Positions 1 through 9,301 are shown, counted from the first letter of the stretch. The stretch: DNA of 64,000 bases from Roseateles sp. (GCF_019237615.1 NZ_JAFAGT010000040.1:1-64000); one strand, 5' to 3'. The notes: generated by a model not told the origin, from the sequence alone. A program made the numbers and translations.

Positions 1-130
1 TGGGCGCCATTGGACGCCTCAGGAGGCTCGCCGGCTCAAGCCTAAGCCGAATCGCACGCCGACGCGCCGACGCCGCCAGCCGTCACAGCGAGAGCGCCGT
101 TCGCGGGCTCGATGGAGAAAACGGATTTTG
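1..130. other. unassigned left edge
   Basis: No convincing gene is visible here. The reading frame that encodes the group II intron maturase relic to the right cannot be recognised upstream of about position 130. The stretch may be further decayed intron or unrelated intergenic DNA cut off by the window edge. Confidence 0.3.
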
Positions 131-419
131 CAGGGCCGACTACCTACTGGGCTGGAAGGCGTACTTCGGCATGGCGCAAACCCCAGGAGTCTGGCGAAGG
201 CTGCACGCATGGCTGCGCCATCGCCTGCGGGCCATCCAACTCAGGCAATGGGGGGGCAAGCACGATCTACCGGGAACGCAAAGCCCGCGGCGCCGCGCGA
301 ACCGTAGCGAAGCGGATGGCGGGCAACAGCCGGAGTTGGTGGCGAAACAGTGATGGTCTGCTCAGGACGGTGCTGACCATCGGCTACTTCGACCGGTTGG
401 GCCCGCCCGGCTCTCATGA
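131..419 (+). pseudogene. ltrA: group II intron reverse transcriptase/maturase, C-terminal relic (frameshifted)
   Basis: Three-frame translation gives pieces of the C-terminal maturase domain of group II intron-encoded proteins. The first piece reads YLLGWKAYFGMAQTPGVW and then LRHRLRAIQLRQW. After a run of seven G at about 250-256 the frame shifts and continues with STIYRERKARGA, GNSRSWWRNS and LTIGYFDRLG. A second shift near 400 is needed to reach the expected ending RLS and a stop at 417-419. Reverse transcriptase motifs are absent, so this is a dead remnant. The match is to family consensus from memory, but the order and spacing of several blocks make it specific. The domain V and VI RNA of the intron follows directly. 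Confidence 0.82.
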
Positions 420-425
420 CCTCAA

Positions 426-505
426 GCTCTCGAACCGCCCGGTGCGGACCCGCATGCCCGGTGGTGTGGGAGGGGCGGAACCGACAATGGCCCCCCTGTC
501 CCGAT
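426..505 (+). mobile_element. group II intron 3' end (domains V and VI)
   Basis: Directly after the maturase relic lies CGAACCGCCCGGTGCGGACC, followed by GCATGCCCGGTGGTGTGGGA. This has the form of the catalytic domain V hairpin seen downstream of ltrA-type maturases. It is followed by a G-rich/C-rich pairing (GGGAGGGG with CCCCCCTGTCCC) that resembles domain VI. The 3' intron boundary is probably near the CCCGAT at about 500-505, only about 40 bases before the thioesterase start. The exact splice site is inferred, not proven. Confidence 0.7.
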
Positions 506-542
506 GCTCGCTAGCATGCGGGCCTCTGCACCAGGAAGCTCC

Positions 543-935
543 ATGACCAGCACGCCCGCGCCCTACCTCCCCGACCACCTCGGCATCGTCGTCACCGCCA
601 ATGCAGGCGGGGAGGTGCAGGGTGAGATGCCGGTGCGGCAGCAGCTGATGGCGCCCAACGGATTCCTGCATGCCGGCAGCGTCGTCACGCTGGCCGACAG
701 CTGTGCCGGCTACGGCTGCCTGGCCCACCTGCCGGCTGGCGCCGTGGGCTTCACGACCGTGGAGCTGAAGTCCAACTTCCTGGGGACCGCGCGCGACGGC
801 ACGGTGGACTGCGTGGCGCGGCTGGTGCATGGCGGGCGCACGACGCAGGTCTGGGACGCGGTGGTGACGCACCGCGAGACGGGCAAGACGATGGCCCTGT
901 TCCGCTGCACGCAGATGGTGCTGTACGGGAAGTAA
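543..935 (+). CDS. PaaI-family acyl-CoA thioesterase (hotdog fold)
   Basis: A 130-residue protein in the size range of PaaI/YdiI-type hotdog thioesterases, which hydrolyse acyl-CoA or aryl-CoA esters in the cytoplasm. The helix-region motif HAGSVVTLADSCAGYG (after the NG of PNGFLHAGS) and the later VELKSNFLGTARDG and VVTHRETGKTMALFRC segments fit the family. The start ATG at 543 was chosen because an in-frame start at 504 would extend into the intron 3' end and adds an unconserved leader. The gene stands alone. Its stop nearly abuts the convergent ASCH gene. Physiological substrate unknown. Confidence 0.82.
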   Translation: MTSTPAPYLPDHLGIVVTANAGGEVQGEMPVRQQLMAPNGFLHAGSVVTLADSCAGYGCLAHLPAGAVGFTTVELKSNFLGTARDGTVDCVARLVHGGRTTQVWDAVVTHRETGKTMALFRCTQMVLYGK

Positions 936-937
936 GC

Positions 938-1414
938 TCAGCGCGCCTCTGGCGGGAACACCACCCGGAAGCGCTCGCAGACGACCGGCATGGTGGCGCT
1001 GGGCACGCGATCGATGCGGGCGCATTCGCCGGCAAAGAACTCGGTGTGCAGGACCCGCCACGACGCCAGCGTGCCGTCGCCCTCGCCCTCGGCTCTCGCA
1101 AAGTCCTCGGGCACGGCATCGAAGGGGAGAACGTCCACCGCGGTCGTCTCGATGATGCACAGCGGCTCGCCGGCCCAGGACGTCACGATGCTGAGATCGC
1201 CGCAACGGGGCTGCGGCCTCTTCTCGAACTCGTAGACCCAGGCCAGGCTGGCGGTGGCCCGCTTGGCGCCGGTGAGCACCAGCTCGGCCAGCGTCGCGGC
1301 CAGGTGCTCGCTGCCGCCGAATGCGAAGGCTTCCAGGAACCGATGGCGATCAAGCGCAACCTGCGCCCGCTCGGCAGCGGCCCAGAAGGCTTCGTAGCGG
1401 CTTGGAATCCCCAT
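938..1414 (-). CDS. ASCH domain-containing protein
   Basis: A 158-residue soluble protein. The central part (LTGAKRATASLAWVYEFEKR, then PRCGDLSIVTSWAGEP and CIIETTAVDVLPFDAVPEDFA) matches the ASCH fold, a PUA-like beta barrel thought to bind RNA or modified nucleosides; some members are pyrophosphohydrolases or amidohydrolases. Residues ACEGEGDGTLASWRVLHTEFF-like sequence near the end is typical of the family's conserved tail. It lies 45 bases downstream of mpl on the same strand and may be cotranscribed. The specific activity cannot be assigned from sequence. Confidence 0.78.
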   Translation of the reverse strand: MGIPSRYEAFWAAAERAQVALDRHRFLEAFAFGGSEHLAATLAELVLTGAKRATASLAWVYEFEKRPQPRCGDLSIVTSWAGEPLCIIETTAVDVLPFDAVPEDFARAEGEGDGTLASWRVLHTEFFAGECARIDRVPSATMPVVCERFRVVFPPEAR

Positions 1415-1459
1415 GGTCGGCAGGGCAGCGTTTCGTCGCGCCGCGGGCCGGCGGCCGCC

Positions 1460-2833
1460 TTAGGCGGCCAGGGCCGCCAGCAGCTTGTCGTGGATGCCGC
1501 CGAAGCCGCCGTTGCTCATGCACAGCAGATGGTCGCCCGGCCTGGCGGCCTTGACGACCGCCTTCACCAGCTCATCGACATCGGCGCCGACGACGGCCTG
1601 TGCGCCCATGGGCGCCAGCGCCTCCCTGGCGTCCCAGCTCAAGCCCTGCTGGTTGCAGAAGGCCAGGTCGGCCTCCTCCAGTGCCCAGGGCAGTTGGGCC
1701 TTCATCGTGCCCAGCTTCATCGTGTTGGAGCGCGGTTCGAAGATGGCCAAGATGCGCTCGGCCGGCGCGATGCGGCGACGCAGGCCGTTGATGGTGGTGC
1801 GGATGGCGGTCGGGTGGTGGGCGAAATCGTCGTAGACCTTGATGACGCCGCCTTCACGTCTCACTTCGCCGCGCAGCTCCATGCGGCGACGCACGTTCTG
1901 GAACTCGGCCAGCGCGGCGGCGGCTTGCTCGGGCGGCACGCCCACATGCTCGGCTGCGGCGATTGCCGCCAGCGCGTTGAGCTGGTTGTGTTCGCCGATG
2001 AGGCCCCACTCGACGCGCGCGACCTTCAGGCCGCCGCGCAGCACATCGAAGGACTGCGGCTCGCCGCGGGCCCGCAGCATGCCGGCCTCCTCCTTCTTGG
2101 CGCCGAAGCGCTGCACCTCGCTCCAGCAACCGCGCGCGATGACGCGCTGCAGCGCCTCCTCGCGGGCGTTGACGACGAGGCGGCCGCTGGCCGGCACCGT
2201 GCGCACGAGGTGATGGAACTGCGTCTCGATGGCGGCCAGGTCGGGGAAGATGTCGGCGTGGTCGTGCTCGAGGTTGTTCAGGATGGCCGTGCGCGGGCGG
2301 TAGTGCACGAACTTGCTGCGCTTGTCGAAGAAGGCGGTGTCGTATTCGTCCGCCTCGATGACAAAGGCCTTGCCCTCGCCCAGGCGTGCCGACACGCCGA
2401 AGTTCTGCGGCACGCCGCCCACCAGGAAGCCGGGCTTCAGGCCGGCGTGCTCCAGGACCCAGGCCAGCATGGACGTCGTCGTCGTCTTGCCATGAGTGCC
2501 GGCCACCGCCAGCACATGACGGCCCTGCAGCACATGCTCGGCCAGCCATTGCGGGCCCGAGACATAGGGCAGGCCCGCGTCGAGGATGGCCTCCATCAGC
2601 GGAAAGCGCTCGCCGCGTGTGACGACATTGCCGATGACGAAGACGTCCGGCTTCAGTTCCAGCTGTTCGGCGCCGAAGCCGGTGATGAGTTCTATGCCCA
2701 GCGCCTCGAGCTGGGTGCTCATGGGCGGGTAGACGTTGGCGTCGCAGCCGGTCACGCGGTGGCCGGCCTCGCGCGCGAGCGCCGCCAGGCCCCCCATGAA
2801 GGTGCCGCAGATGCCGAGAATGTGGAGATGCAT
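1460..2833 (-). CDS. mpl: UDP-N-acetylmuramate:L-alanyl-gamma-D-glutamyl-meso-diaminopimelate ligase
   Basis: A 457-residue Mur-ligase family enzyme. It recycles cell-wall tripeptide by joining it to UDP-MurNAc with ATP. The N-terminal nucleotide-binding segment HILGICGTFMGGLAALAREA, the P-loop AGTHGKTTTTSMLAWVLE, the EADEYDTAFFDKRSKF block and NLEHDHADIFPD are the signature blocks that separate Mpl from MurC. The start at 2833 was chosen because the family begins with MHLHILG; upstream in-frame sequence is arginine-rich and lies inside hemL. Only one base separates this start from the hemL stop, so the two genes are surely translated from one mRNA. Confidence 0.95.
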   Translation of the reverse strand: MHLHILGICGTFMGGLAALAREAGHRVTGCDANVYPPMSTQLEALGIELITGFGAEQLELKPDVFVIGNVVTRGERFPLMEAILDAGLPYVSGPQWLAEHVLQGRHVLAVAGTHGKTTTTSMLAWVLEHAGLKPGFLVGGVPQNFGVSARLGEGKAFVIEADEYDTAFFDKRSKFVHYRPRTAILNNLEHDHADIFPDLAAIETQFHHLVRTVPASGRLVVNAREEALQRVIARGCWSEVQRFGAKKEEAGMLRARGEPQSFDVLRGGLKVARVEWGLIGEHNQLNALAAIAAAEHVGVPPEQAAAALAEFQNVRRRMELRGEVRREGGVIKVYDDFAHHPTAIRTTINGLRRRIAPAERILAIFEPRSNTMKLGTMKAQLPWALEEADLAFCNQQGLSWDAREALAPMGAQAVVGADVDELVKAVVKAARPGDHLLCMSNGGFGGIHDKLLAALAA

Positions 2834-2834
2834 G

Positions 2835-4121
2835 TCAGCGCAGGGCGGTGCGTGCGGCCGCCAGCGTCGCGTCGATGTCCGCCGCGCTGTGCGCCGCCGA
2901 CACGAAGCCCGCCTCGTACAGGGCCGGCGCGAGATAGATGCCGGCATCCAGCATCGCGTGGAAGAAGCGGTTGAAGCGCTCCTTGTCGGTCGTCATGACC
3001 GTCGTGTAGTTCTGCGGCAGCTCTGGCAGCAGGAAGAAGCCGAACATGCCGCCCTCGGAGTCGGCGCTGAAGGGCACGCCGTTCTCGGCGGCCACGGCCT
3101 TCAGGCCATCGACGAGCTGGCGCGTCTTGGCGGACAGCGACTCGAAGAAGCCGGGTTTCTGGATCTCGCGCAGCGTCGCCAGGCCGCAGGCCGTGGCCAC
3201 CGGGTTGCCCGACAGGGTGCCGGCCTGGTAGACGCCGCCCTGCGGCGCCAGATGCTGCATGACCTCGCGCTTGGCGCCGAAGGCAGCCAGCGGCATGCCG
3301 CCGCCTATGACCTTGCCGAAGGTGGAGATGTCAGGCGCGAAGCCGGGGATGAGCCGGGCGTAATGAGCCTGCGCGGAACCCAGGCCGACGCGGAAGCCCG
3401 TCATGACCTCGTCCAGCACCAGCAGCGCGCCATGCTGGGTGCACAGGCGCCGCAGCGCCGTCATGAAGGGCAGCGATGCCCGCACGAAGTTCATGTTGCC
3501 CGCGATGGGCTCGATGATGACGCATGCCAGCTCATGGCCTGCCTCGGCGAACGCGGCCTCCAGCTGCTCGACGTTGTTGTATTCGAGGACGACCGTGTCC
3601 GCCGCCGCACCGGGCGTGACGCCGGCGCTGGTGGGGTGGCCGAAGGTGGCCAGGCCCGAACCGGCCTTCACGAGCAGCGCGTCGGTGTGGCCGTGGTAGC
3701 AGCCCTCGAACTTGATGAACTTGTGCCGGCCGGTGGCGCCGCGCGCCAGGCGGATGGCGCTCATCGTCGCCTCGGTGCCGGAGCTGACCAGGCGCACCTG
3801 GTCCATGCTGGGCACCAGCTTCAGGATCTCTTCTGCCAGTTCGATCTCGCGCTCGGTCGGCGCGCCGAAGGAGAAACCCTCGATGGCCGCTCGCTGCACG
3901 GCCTCCAGCACGGCCGGATGGCCGTGGCCCAGGATCATGGGCCCCCAGGAGCCGATGTAGTCGATGTAGCGCTTGCCTTCGGCGTCGACGATGTAGGCGC
4001 CCTCGCCGCGGGCGATGAAGCGCGGCGTGCCGCCGACGGCGCGAAAGGCGCGCACGGGGGAGTTCACGCCGCCGGGAATGACGCGGGCGGCACGCTCGAA
4101 GAGCTCGGAATTGCTGGCCAT
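2835..4121 (-). CDS. hemL: glutamate-1-semialdehyde 2,1-aminomutase
   Basis: A 428-residue PLP enzyme of the class III aminotransferase fold, the usual length for HemL. It converts glutamate-1-semialdehyde to 5-aminolevulinate, the committed precursor of heme. Diagnostic blocks are the N-terminal [27 protein letters not shown], the [11 protein letters not shown] loop, [10 protein letters not shown] and the PLP lysine in [15 protein letters not shown]. It is the first gene of the leftward hemL-mpl pair. Heme made through this step also feeds the aa3 oxidase encoded further right in the window. Confidence 0.96.
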   Translation of the reverse strand: MASNSELFERAARVIPGGVNSPVRAFRAVGGTPRFIARGEGAYIVDAEGKRYIDYIGSWGPMILGHGHPAVLEAVQRAAIEGFSFGAPTEREIELAEEILKLVPSMDQVRLVSSGTEATMSAIRLARGATGRHKFIKFEGCYHGHTDALLVKAGSGLATFGHPTSAGVTPGAAADTVVLEYNNVEQLEAAFAEAGHELACVIIEPIAGNMNFVRASLPFMTALRRLCTQHGALLVLDEVMTGFRVGLGSAQAHYARLIPGFAPDISTFGKVIGGGMPLAAFGAKREVMQHLAPQGGVYQAGTLSGNPVATACGLATLREIQKPGFFESLSAKTRQLVDGLKAVAAENGVPFSADSEGGMFGFFLLPELPQNYTTVMTTDKERFNRFFHAMLDAGIYLAPALYEAGFVSAAHSAADIDATLAAARTALR

Positions 4122-4139
4122 GAGAGGGAAATCAGGAGG

Positions 4140-5087
4140 TCAATGCATGCGCCGCGGCGTTTTTGGCGGCTGCTCTGGTTCGGGATCGGGCTCGAAGTCG
4201 GGCGGCTCGCCGCCGTCCTCGTCCGCCGCGGGCAAGGCCCAGAAGAAGCGGTCGGGAATGACGTTGCCCATGCCGGGGCGGAAGCCCGCGTCCAGCGACT
4301 GGTCGAGGAAGGACAGGGCCTCGCTGACGGCCGAGTGCAGCTCGGCGCCCACCGACAGCAGCGCCGCCAGCGCCGCCGACAGCGTGTCACCCGCGCCGAC
4401 GAAAGCGGTCTCGAAGCGCTCGAACTTCTCGCCGGTAATGGGGCCTTGCGCGTTGGCCAGCACGTTGTCCACGTACTGGTTGGGCAGTTGCACGCCGGTC
4501 ACCAGCACATGCTGGGCGCCGGCCTGTGCGGCGGCCACCGCCAGCTCGCGCGCCGAGGGACTGCGTTCGCTGTCCCAGTCAGGCAACAGGAAGTCGGTCA
4601 TGGTCTTGTGGTTGCCCACCAGCACGGCCGTCTGCGGCAGCACCAGCTCGCGCAGCGCGTCCAGGTAGCTCTGCTGCTCGTCCTCGTCGATCCAGGCGAC
4701 CGAAGGCAGGTAGGTCACCAGCGGAACGTCCGGGTAGTCGCTCAGCACCTCGGCGACGGCGCTGACCGCCTCTGCATTGCCGAGGAAGCCGACCTTCCAG
4801 GCCGTGATGGGCACGTCCTCCAGGATGTGGCGGGCCTGTTCGGCGACCGTGTCGGCGTCGAGGTTCTCATGCTCGAAGACCTCGGCGGTGTCGCGCAGCA
4901 CGATCGCGGTGACGACGGGCAGGCAATGCGCGCCCATGGCCGCGATCGTGGCCACGTCGCCGGCCAGGCCGCCCGCGCCGGAGGCGTCGCTGGCGTTGAA
5001 GCTCAGCACGCAGGCCGGCGGCGGGCTTTCCTGTTCGTCTTGGGGGGCATCGACCTCGGGGTCGGTGGGGTTGGGTGTTGGGCTCAT
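4140..5087 (-). CDS. thiD: hydroxymethylpyrimidine/phosphomethylpyrimidine kinase-like protein
   Basis: A 315-residue ribokinase-fold protein of thiamine biosynthesis, expected to phosphorylate HMP and HMP-P. The substrate-binding start reads LSFNASDASGAGGLAGD in place of the usual IAGSDSSGGAGIQAD. The C-terminal anion hole AFVGAGDTLSAALAALL is intact. Two features differ from short ThiD proteins: an acidic leader of about 27 residues, and a proline- and acid-rich tail of about 35 residues ending PRRMH. Start 5087 was taken from the first ATG that keeps the family core and avoids the divergent rubredoxin. The altered substrate loop leaves some doubt that it is a standard ThiD. Confidence 0.8.
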   Translation of the reverse strand: MSPTPNPTDPEVDAPQDEQESPPPACVLSFNASDASGAGGLAGDVATIAAMGAHCLPVVTAIVLRDTAEVFEHENLDADTVAEQARHILEDVPITAWKVGFLGNAEAVSAVAEVLSDYPDVPLVTYLPSVAWIDEDEQQSYLDALRELVLPQTAVLVGNHKTMTDFLLPDWDSERSPSARELAVAAAQAGAQHVLVTGVQLPNQYVDNVLANAQGPITGEKFERFETAFVGAGDTLSAALAALLSVGAELHSAVSEALSFLDQSLDAGFRPGMGNVIPDRFFWALPAADEDGGEPPDFEPDPEPEQPPKTPRRMH

Positions 5088-5248
5088 GGGGAAGTCATGG
5101 CGGGCGCGGACGAGGAGCTGCCGCAAAGCGTGGAGTCTGCCGCTAAAAGGGCGCTTGCGAGACCCTGGGCACAGGCGTTTGCCCTCAGCATTGCGCTCTC
5201 GGGCCCTGGCTAGAATGATTTGATTGTAGTGAGCAAACTCTGAGCACC

Positions 5249-5422
5249 GTGAGCGAACCCAGTACCTGGATGTGCCTGATCTGTGGATGGATCTATGACG
5301 AAGCTGCGGGCGATCCCGAGCATGGCATTGCGCCCGGCACGGCCTGGGCCGATGTCGACATGAACTGGACCTGCCCCGATTGCGGCGCACGCAAGGAAGA
5401 TTTCGAGATGGTGCGCATCTGA
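5249..5422 (+). CDS. rubredoxin
   Basis: A 57-residue protein starting at GTG, with a second in-frame ATG at 5270. It has the two iron-binding CxxC pairs, MCLICGWIYDEAAGDPEHG and WTCPDCGARKEDFEMVRI, and the conserved WADV turn. Rubredoxins carry one electron on a single Fe(Cys)4 centre. It diverges from the thiD-like gene and precedes pilG by 61 bases, an order common in Burkholderiales. The GTG start is preferred because the first CxxC would otherwise sit at the extreme N-terminus. A TAGAAT at 5211-5216 could be its -10 box. Confidence 0.93.
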   Translation: MSEPSTWMCLICGWIYDEAAGDPEHGIAPGTAWADVDMNWTCPDCGARKEDFEMVRI

Positions 5423-5483
5423 CCCTGCCTCACAGGCGGCCGAATGGGCCTGGCCTCGAGCTGAAGTTCCCAGGAGACGACGT

Positions 5484-5873
5484 TTGAACGAGCAAGTTTC
5501 CGGTGCGGGACCCACCCGCATCCTGGTCATCGACGACAGCAACACCATCCGTCGCAGCGCGGAGATCTTCCTGAAGCAGGGCGGTCACGAGGTGGCCCTG
5601 GCTGAGGATGGCTTCGATGCGCTGGCCAAGCTGGGCGACTTCCATCCCGATCTCGTGTTCTGCGACATCCTGATGCCGCGTCTGGACGGCTACCAGACCT
5701 GCGCCATCATCAAGCGCAACCCGCAGTTCTCGGGAGTGCCGGTAATCATGCTGTCGTCGAAAGACGGCCTCTTCGACAAGGCCCGCGGACGCATGGTGGG
5801 CTCGCAGGACTACCTGACCAAGCCCTTCACCAAGGACCAGCTGCTTCAGGCGGTGCTGCAGCACCGGCCCTGA
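5484..5873 (+). CDS. pilG: twitching motility response regulator PilG-like
   Basis: A 129-residue single-domain receiver. It has the acidic pair in LVIDDSNTIRRSAEIFL, the phosphoacceptor aspartate in VFCDILMPRLDGYQT and the lysine in YLTKPFTKDQLL. The start is TTG, supported by CAGGAGA seven bases upstream. In Pseudomonas aeruginosa PilG is phosphorylated by the ChpA kinase and promotes pilus extension and cAMP signalling. Here it is first in a collinear pilG-pilH-pilI-pilJ-chpA run, which supports the name. Confidence 0.92.
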   Translation: MNEQVSGAGPTRILVIDDSNTIRRSAEIFLKQGGHEVALAEDGFDALAKLGDFHPDLVFCDILMPRLDGYQTCAIIKRNPQFSGVPVIMLSSKDGLFDKARGRMVGSQDYLTKPFTKDQLLQAVLQHRP

Positions 5874-5899
5874 GCGGCGCCCATCGAGAGAGAACCGCC

Positions 5900-6265
5900 A
5901 TGAGCATTCACAACATCCTGCTGGTCGACGACTCCAAGACCGAGCTGCACGCGCTGTCGGAGATGCTGGGCAAGCGCGGCTTCAATGTGCGCACCGCCGA
6001 GAACGGCGATGAGGCCATGAAGCGCCTGGCCGAGGCCAAGCCCGACCTGATCCTGATGGACGTTGTCATGCCCGGCCAGAATGGCTTCCAGCTGACGCGC
6101 GCCATCACCCGCGACGAGCGCTACGCCGGCGTGCCCGTGATCATGTGCACCAGCAAGGGCCAGGAAACCGATAAGGTCTGGGGCATGCGCCAGGGCGCCA
6201 GCGACTACGTCGTCAAGCCCGTCAAGGCCGAGGAACTGCTCGCCAAGATCAAGGCCCTGGGCTGA
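5900..6265 (+). CDS. pilH: twitching motility response regulator PilH-like
   Basis: A 121-residue single-domain receiver. Key sites are LLVDDSKTELHALSEML, the phosphorylation site DLILMDVVMPGQNGFQLTRA, and SDYVVKPVKAEELLAKI with the conserved lysine. The MCTSKGQETDKVWGMRQGA stretch is characteristic of PilH. It follows pilG by 26 bases with a GAGAGAACC ribosome-binding region. In the known Pil-Chp pathway PilH acts as a phosphate sink and promotes pilus retraction. Confidence 0.93.
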   Translation: MSIHNILLVDDSKTELHALSEMLGKRGFNVRTAENGDEAMKRLAEAKPDLILMDVVMPGQNGFQLTRAITRDERYAGVPVIMCTSKGQETDKVWGMRQGASDYVVKPVKAEELLAKIKALG

Positions 6266-6349
6266 TCCCGTGATGCAGCCCGCACGCTCAGTTCGCTTAT
6301 CGCTCCCCGAAGGGGCAAATCAGCGCCTTCCGGCGGCCGGGCGGCGTTG

Positions 6350-6880
6350 ATGGCCAACAAGACCGCCCTCCGCGAACTGCAGCAGCGCCTGGCGGAGCGC
6401 ATGCAGGCGGCGCGCGAGCAGACGCTGATCGCGAACTGGCTGGCCGTGGAATGCGCCGGCGTGGGTCTGCTGTTCTCGCTCAAGCAGGCCAGCGAGATCT
6501 TCGCCCCCGTGCCCATCAAGGCGGTGCCCTATGCCAAGCCCTGGCTGGCCGGCGTGGCCAACCTGCGCGGCGGCCTGTTCACGGTGGTCGACCTGGCCGT
6601 GTACCTGGGCTTGCGAGACCCCGCGCCCGGCCGCGCCGTGCCGACGCAGAGCCGCCTGGTGTCGCTGGGCAGCGACCTGAACCTGAACTGCGCGCTGCTC
6701 GTGGACCGGCTGGCCGGCCTGCGCAGCGACGAGCAGCTGCCGCTTGCCACCCAGCAGCCGGCCGGGCCATTGCCGCGCTTTGCCGGCGCGCTGCACCGCG
6801 ACGAGGCCGGACGCCCCTGGCAGGAGATCAATCTCGAGGCGTTGTCGCGGCAGGAGGACTTCCTGCACATCGTCGCCTGA
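6350..6880 (+). CDS. pilI: CheW-like adaptor PilI
   Basis: A 176-residue CheW-domain protein. It links the chemoreceptor PilJ to the ChpA kinase. Characteristic pieces are LLFSLKQASEIFAPVPIKAV, PWLAGVANLRGGLFTVVDLA and the C-terminal NLEALSRQEDFLHIVA. A TTG at 6347 directly precedes the ATG at 6350; the ATG was preferred. An 84-base gap separates it from pilH, longer than elsewhere in the cluster. It contains a small CCCCGAAGGGG hairpin at 6305-6315, so some separate regulation is possible. Confidence 0.9.
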   Translation: MANKTALRELQQRLAERMQAAREQTLIANWLAVECAGVGLLFSLKQASEIFAPVPIKAVPYAKPWLAGVANLRGGLFTVVDLAVYLGLRDPAPGRAVPTQSRLVSLGSDLNLNCALLVDRLAGLRSDEQLPLATQQPAGPLPRFAGALHRDEAGRPWQEINLEALSRQEDFLHIVA

Positions 6881-6952
6881 TGCGCGCTCTGTTTCCAAGC
6901 TTCATGCCGCGCGCGAGCGCGGACATCACAAACACTGAAGGACGAGGGTGAG

Positions 6953-9301
6953 ATGAGCCTGCTGGACAAACTCAGGGGAAAGCCCGAAGCCGATGAGCAG
7001 CCGCTGGTGCCACCGGAAAGTGTCGACACGACCCTCGATTCGCGCGCCAACGCTGGCTTCGATGCCGGCCACCATGCCGACTCCACCCTTGTTGGCGACG
7101 AGATCCACACGCGCGCCGAGATGCCGTCCATCATCTCGCAGGCCCTGCCATCCGAGCCGGGGCCGATCAGCGAGTTCCCGCCCAGCGGCGCGATGAGCTT
7201 CGCGCCGACGACGCAGGCGGCCGACCCCACGCAACTGCCGCCCGCGGCCCCCGCAGGGAAGCCAGGCGGGTTCTTCGGCCGCCACCGCCAGCGCGTGCTG
7301 ACGGGCCTGGTGGCGCTGGGTTTCATCGGCACGGCCGTCTCCGTCAGCCTGGTGCTGGCGTCGTCCAACCGCAGCGCGGCGCAGGTGCGCGCCTCCGGCC
7401 AGGCGCTGATGCATTCGCAGCGCATGGCCAAGTCCGTGTCCGCGGCACTGGTCGGCAACCCGGCAGCCTTCGCGGAGCTGCGCGAGTCGGTCAGCACGCT
7501 GAGTGGCGTCGTCAACAACCTGAGCACCGGCGAGGGTGACCTGGCCATCGCGCCGGCCGCCGTGCAGCCGACGCTGGACACCCTCAAGCCACTGGTCGAG
7601 CGCGCGGAGAAGAACGGCAAGGTCGTGCAGGCGCAGGAAAAGATCCTGACCCAGGTGGGCCAGGCGCTGCGTGCCATCAACCGCCAGTCCAGCGACCTGC
7701 TGGAAAGTGCGGAGGCCGTGTCGTCGCAGGCCCTTCAGATCGGCTCCTCTGCCGGCGAGGTCTCCGCGGTCGGCCAGCTCGTCATGCTGACCCAGCGCAT
7801 CGGCAAGAGCGCCAACGAGTTCCTGACCCAGGAGGGCGTCAGCCCCGAGGCCGTGTTCCTGCTCGGCAAGGACTTGAATTCCTTCAAGCTCATCACCGAG
7901 GCCCTGATCAGCGGCAGCCCCGAGCTGCGCCTGAACGCCGCGCGCGACCCGCAGCTGAAGGAGCGCTTGCAGACCCTGCTCAAGCAGTACGAGCAGACCC
8001 GCACCCAGGCCTCCGCGATCCTGGGCAACCTGCAGGGCCTGGTGTCTGCGCGCGAGGCGCAGACGGCCATCCTGAACGACTCCGAGCCACTGCGCAAAGG
8101 CCTGGAGCAGGTCGCCGGTGAGCTGGAGAAGTCCGGCGGTGCCGGCTGGGGCCTGATCCTGGCGCTGGCGCTGTCGCTGATTGCGCTGGTCGCAGGCGCC
8201 GTCGGTTTCCTGCGCCTCTTCGTGGCCGACCAGTCCGAGCGCGCGGCGCTCGCCGAGGCACAGAAGCGCGAGGCCGAGGCGCAGGAGCAGGAGGCCAAGC
8301 GCGTCAACGACGCCAACCAGGCGGCCATTCTGCGGCTGATGAACGAGCTGGCCAGTGTCGCCGAGGGCGACCTGACGCAGCAGGCGACGGTGACGGAGGA
8401 CATCACCGGCGCCATCGCCGATTCAGTGAACTACACGGTGGAGGAGTTGCGCAACCTGGTCGGCCAGGTGCAGGCCACGGCCGCCCGCGTGACGGACACG
8501 ACCGGCGCGGTGGACCAGACCTCCACCGACCTGCTGGCCGCCTCCAAGGAGCAACTGCACGAGATCCGAGCGACCGGCGAGGCCGTGCTGGGCATGGCGA
8601 ACCGAATCACCGAGGTGTCCGCCCACGCGCAGACGACGGCCGAGGTGGCGCGCAAGAGCCGTCAGGCCGCTGAGCAGGGCCTGTCCGCGATGCAGAACAA
8701 CATCGCCGGCATGAACGCCATCCGCGACTCCATCCAGGAGACCTCCAAGCGCATCAAGCGCCTGGGCGAGTCGTCGCAGGAAATCGGCGAGATCACGGAG
8801 CTGATCTCGGACATTACCGAGCAGACCAACGTGCTGGCCCTGAACGCCGCCATCCAGGCCGCGTCCGCCGGCGAGGCGGGCCGCGGCTTCTCGGTGGTTG
8901 CGGAGGAAGTGCAGCGCCTCGCGGAACGCTCCGGCGACGCGACGCGCCGAATTGCCGCGCTGGTCAAGACCATTCAGACCGACACCCACGACGCCGTGGC
9001 CGCCATGGAGCGCTCGACGCGTGGCGTGGTGGAGGGTACGCAACTGTCCGACGCGGCCGGCAAGGCGCTGGAAGACATCGACAGCGTGTCGCGCCAACTG
9101 GACCAGCTGATCGTGCGCATCTCCTCGCAGGCCCAGCAGGAGGCGGCGCATGCCAACGACGTGGCCTCCAACATCCAGCACATCTTCGCGGTGACGGAGC
9201 AGACCTCGGAGGGCACGCGCTCCACCGCCCAGATGGTGCATGAGCTGTCCCGCTCCGCCGAAGCGCTGCGTACTTCCGTGTCCCGATTCAAGGTGGCCTG
9301 A
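6953..9301 (+). CDS. pilJ: type IV pilus methyl-accepting chemotaxis protein PilJ
   Basis: A 782-residue transmembrane receptor. A cytoplasmic N-terminal stretch of about 110 residues, rich in proline and acidic residues, precedes the first membrane segment (about 115-138). A periplasmic region of about 260 residues with two PilJ-type helical modules follows; each has a small-residue helix like [16 protein letters not shown] and [17 protein letters not shown]. The second membrane segment is at about 398-424. Then come HAMP-like helices and a long signalling coiled coil with the hairpin tip [20 protein letters not shown]. It senses surface contact or pilus subunits in relatives. The N-terminal extension makes it longer than the usual PilJ. 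Confidence 0.93.
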   Translation: MSLLDKLRGKPEADEQPLVPPESVDTTLDSRANAGFDAGHHADSTLVGDEIHTRAEMPSIISQALPSEPGPISEFPPSGAMSFAPTTQAADPTQLPPAAPAGKPGGFFGRHRQRVLTGLVALGFIGTAVSVSLVLASSNRSAAQVRASGQALMHSQRMAKSVSAALVGNPAAFAELRESVSTLSGVVNNLSTGEGDLAIAPAAVQPTLDTLKPLVERAEKNGKVVQAQEKILTQVGQALRAINRQSSDLLESAEAVSSQALQIGSSAGEVSAVGQLVMLTQRIGKSANEFLTQEGVSPEAVFLLGKDLNSFKLITEALISGSPELRLNAARDPQLKERLQTLLKQYEQTRTQASAILGNLQGLVSAREAQTAILNDSEPLRKGLEQVAGELEKSGGAGWGLILALALSLIALVAGAVGFLRLFVADQSERAALAEAQKREAEAQEQEAKRVNDANQAAILRLMNELASVAEGDLTQQATVTEDITGAIADSVNYTVEELRNLVGQVQATAARVTDTTGAVDQTSTDLLAASKEQLHEIRATGEAVLGMANRITEVSAHAQTTAEVARKSRQAAEQGLSAMQNNIAGMNAIRDSIQETSKRIKRLGESSQEIGEITELISDITEQTNVLALNAAIQAASAGEAGRGFSVVAEEVQRLAERSGDATRRIAALVKTIQTDTHDAVAAMERSTRGVVEGTQLSDAAGKALEDIDSVSRQLDQLIVRISSQAQQEAAHANDVASNIQHIFAVTEQTSEGTRSTAQMVHELSRSAEALRTSVSRFKVA

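Noticed and set aside
1046-2974. 642-codon open frame opposite mpl
   Set aside because: The opposite strand encodes Mpl with all Mur-ligase motifs. The long frame is a by-product of high GC and has no recognisable domain.
2736-5213. 825-codon open frame opposite hemL and thiD
   Set aside because: It spans two well-supported genes on the other strand and has Arg/His/Gly-rich composition typical of antisense frames.
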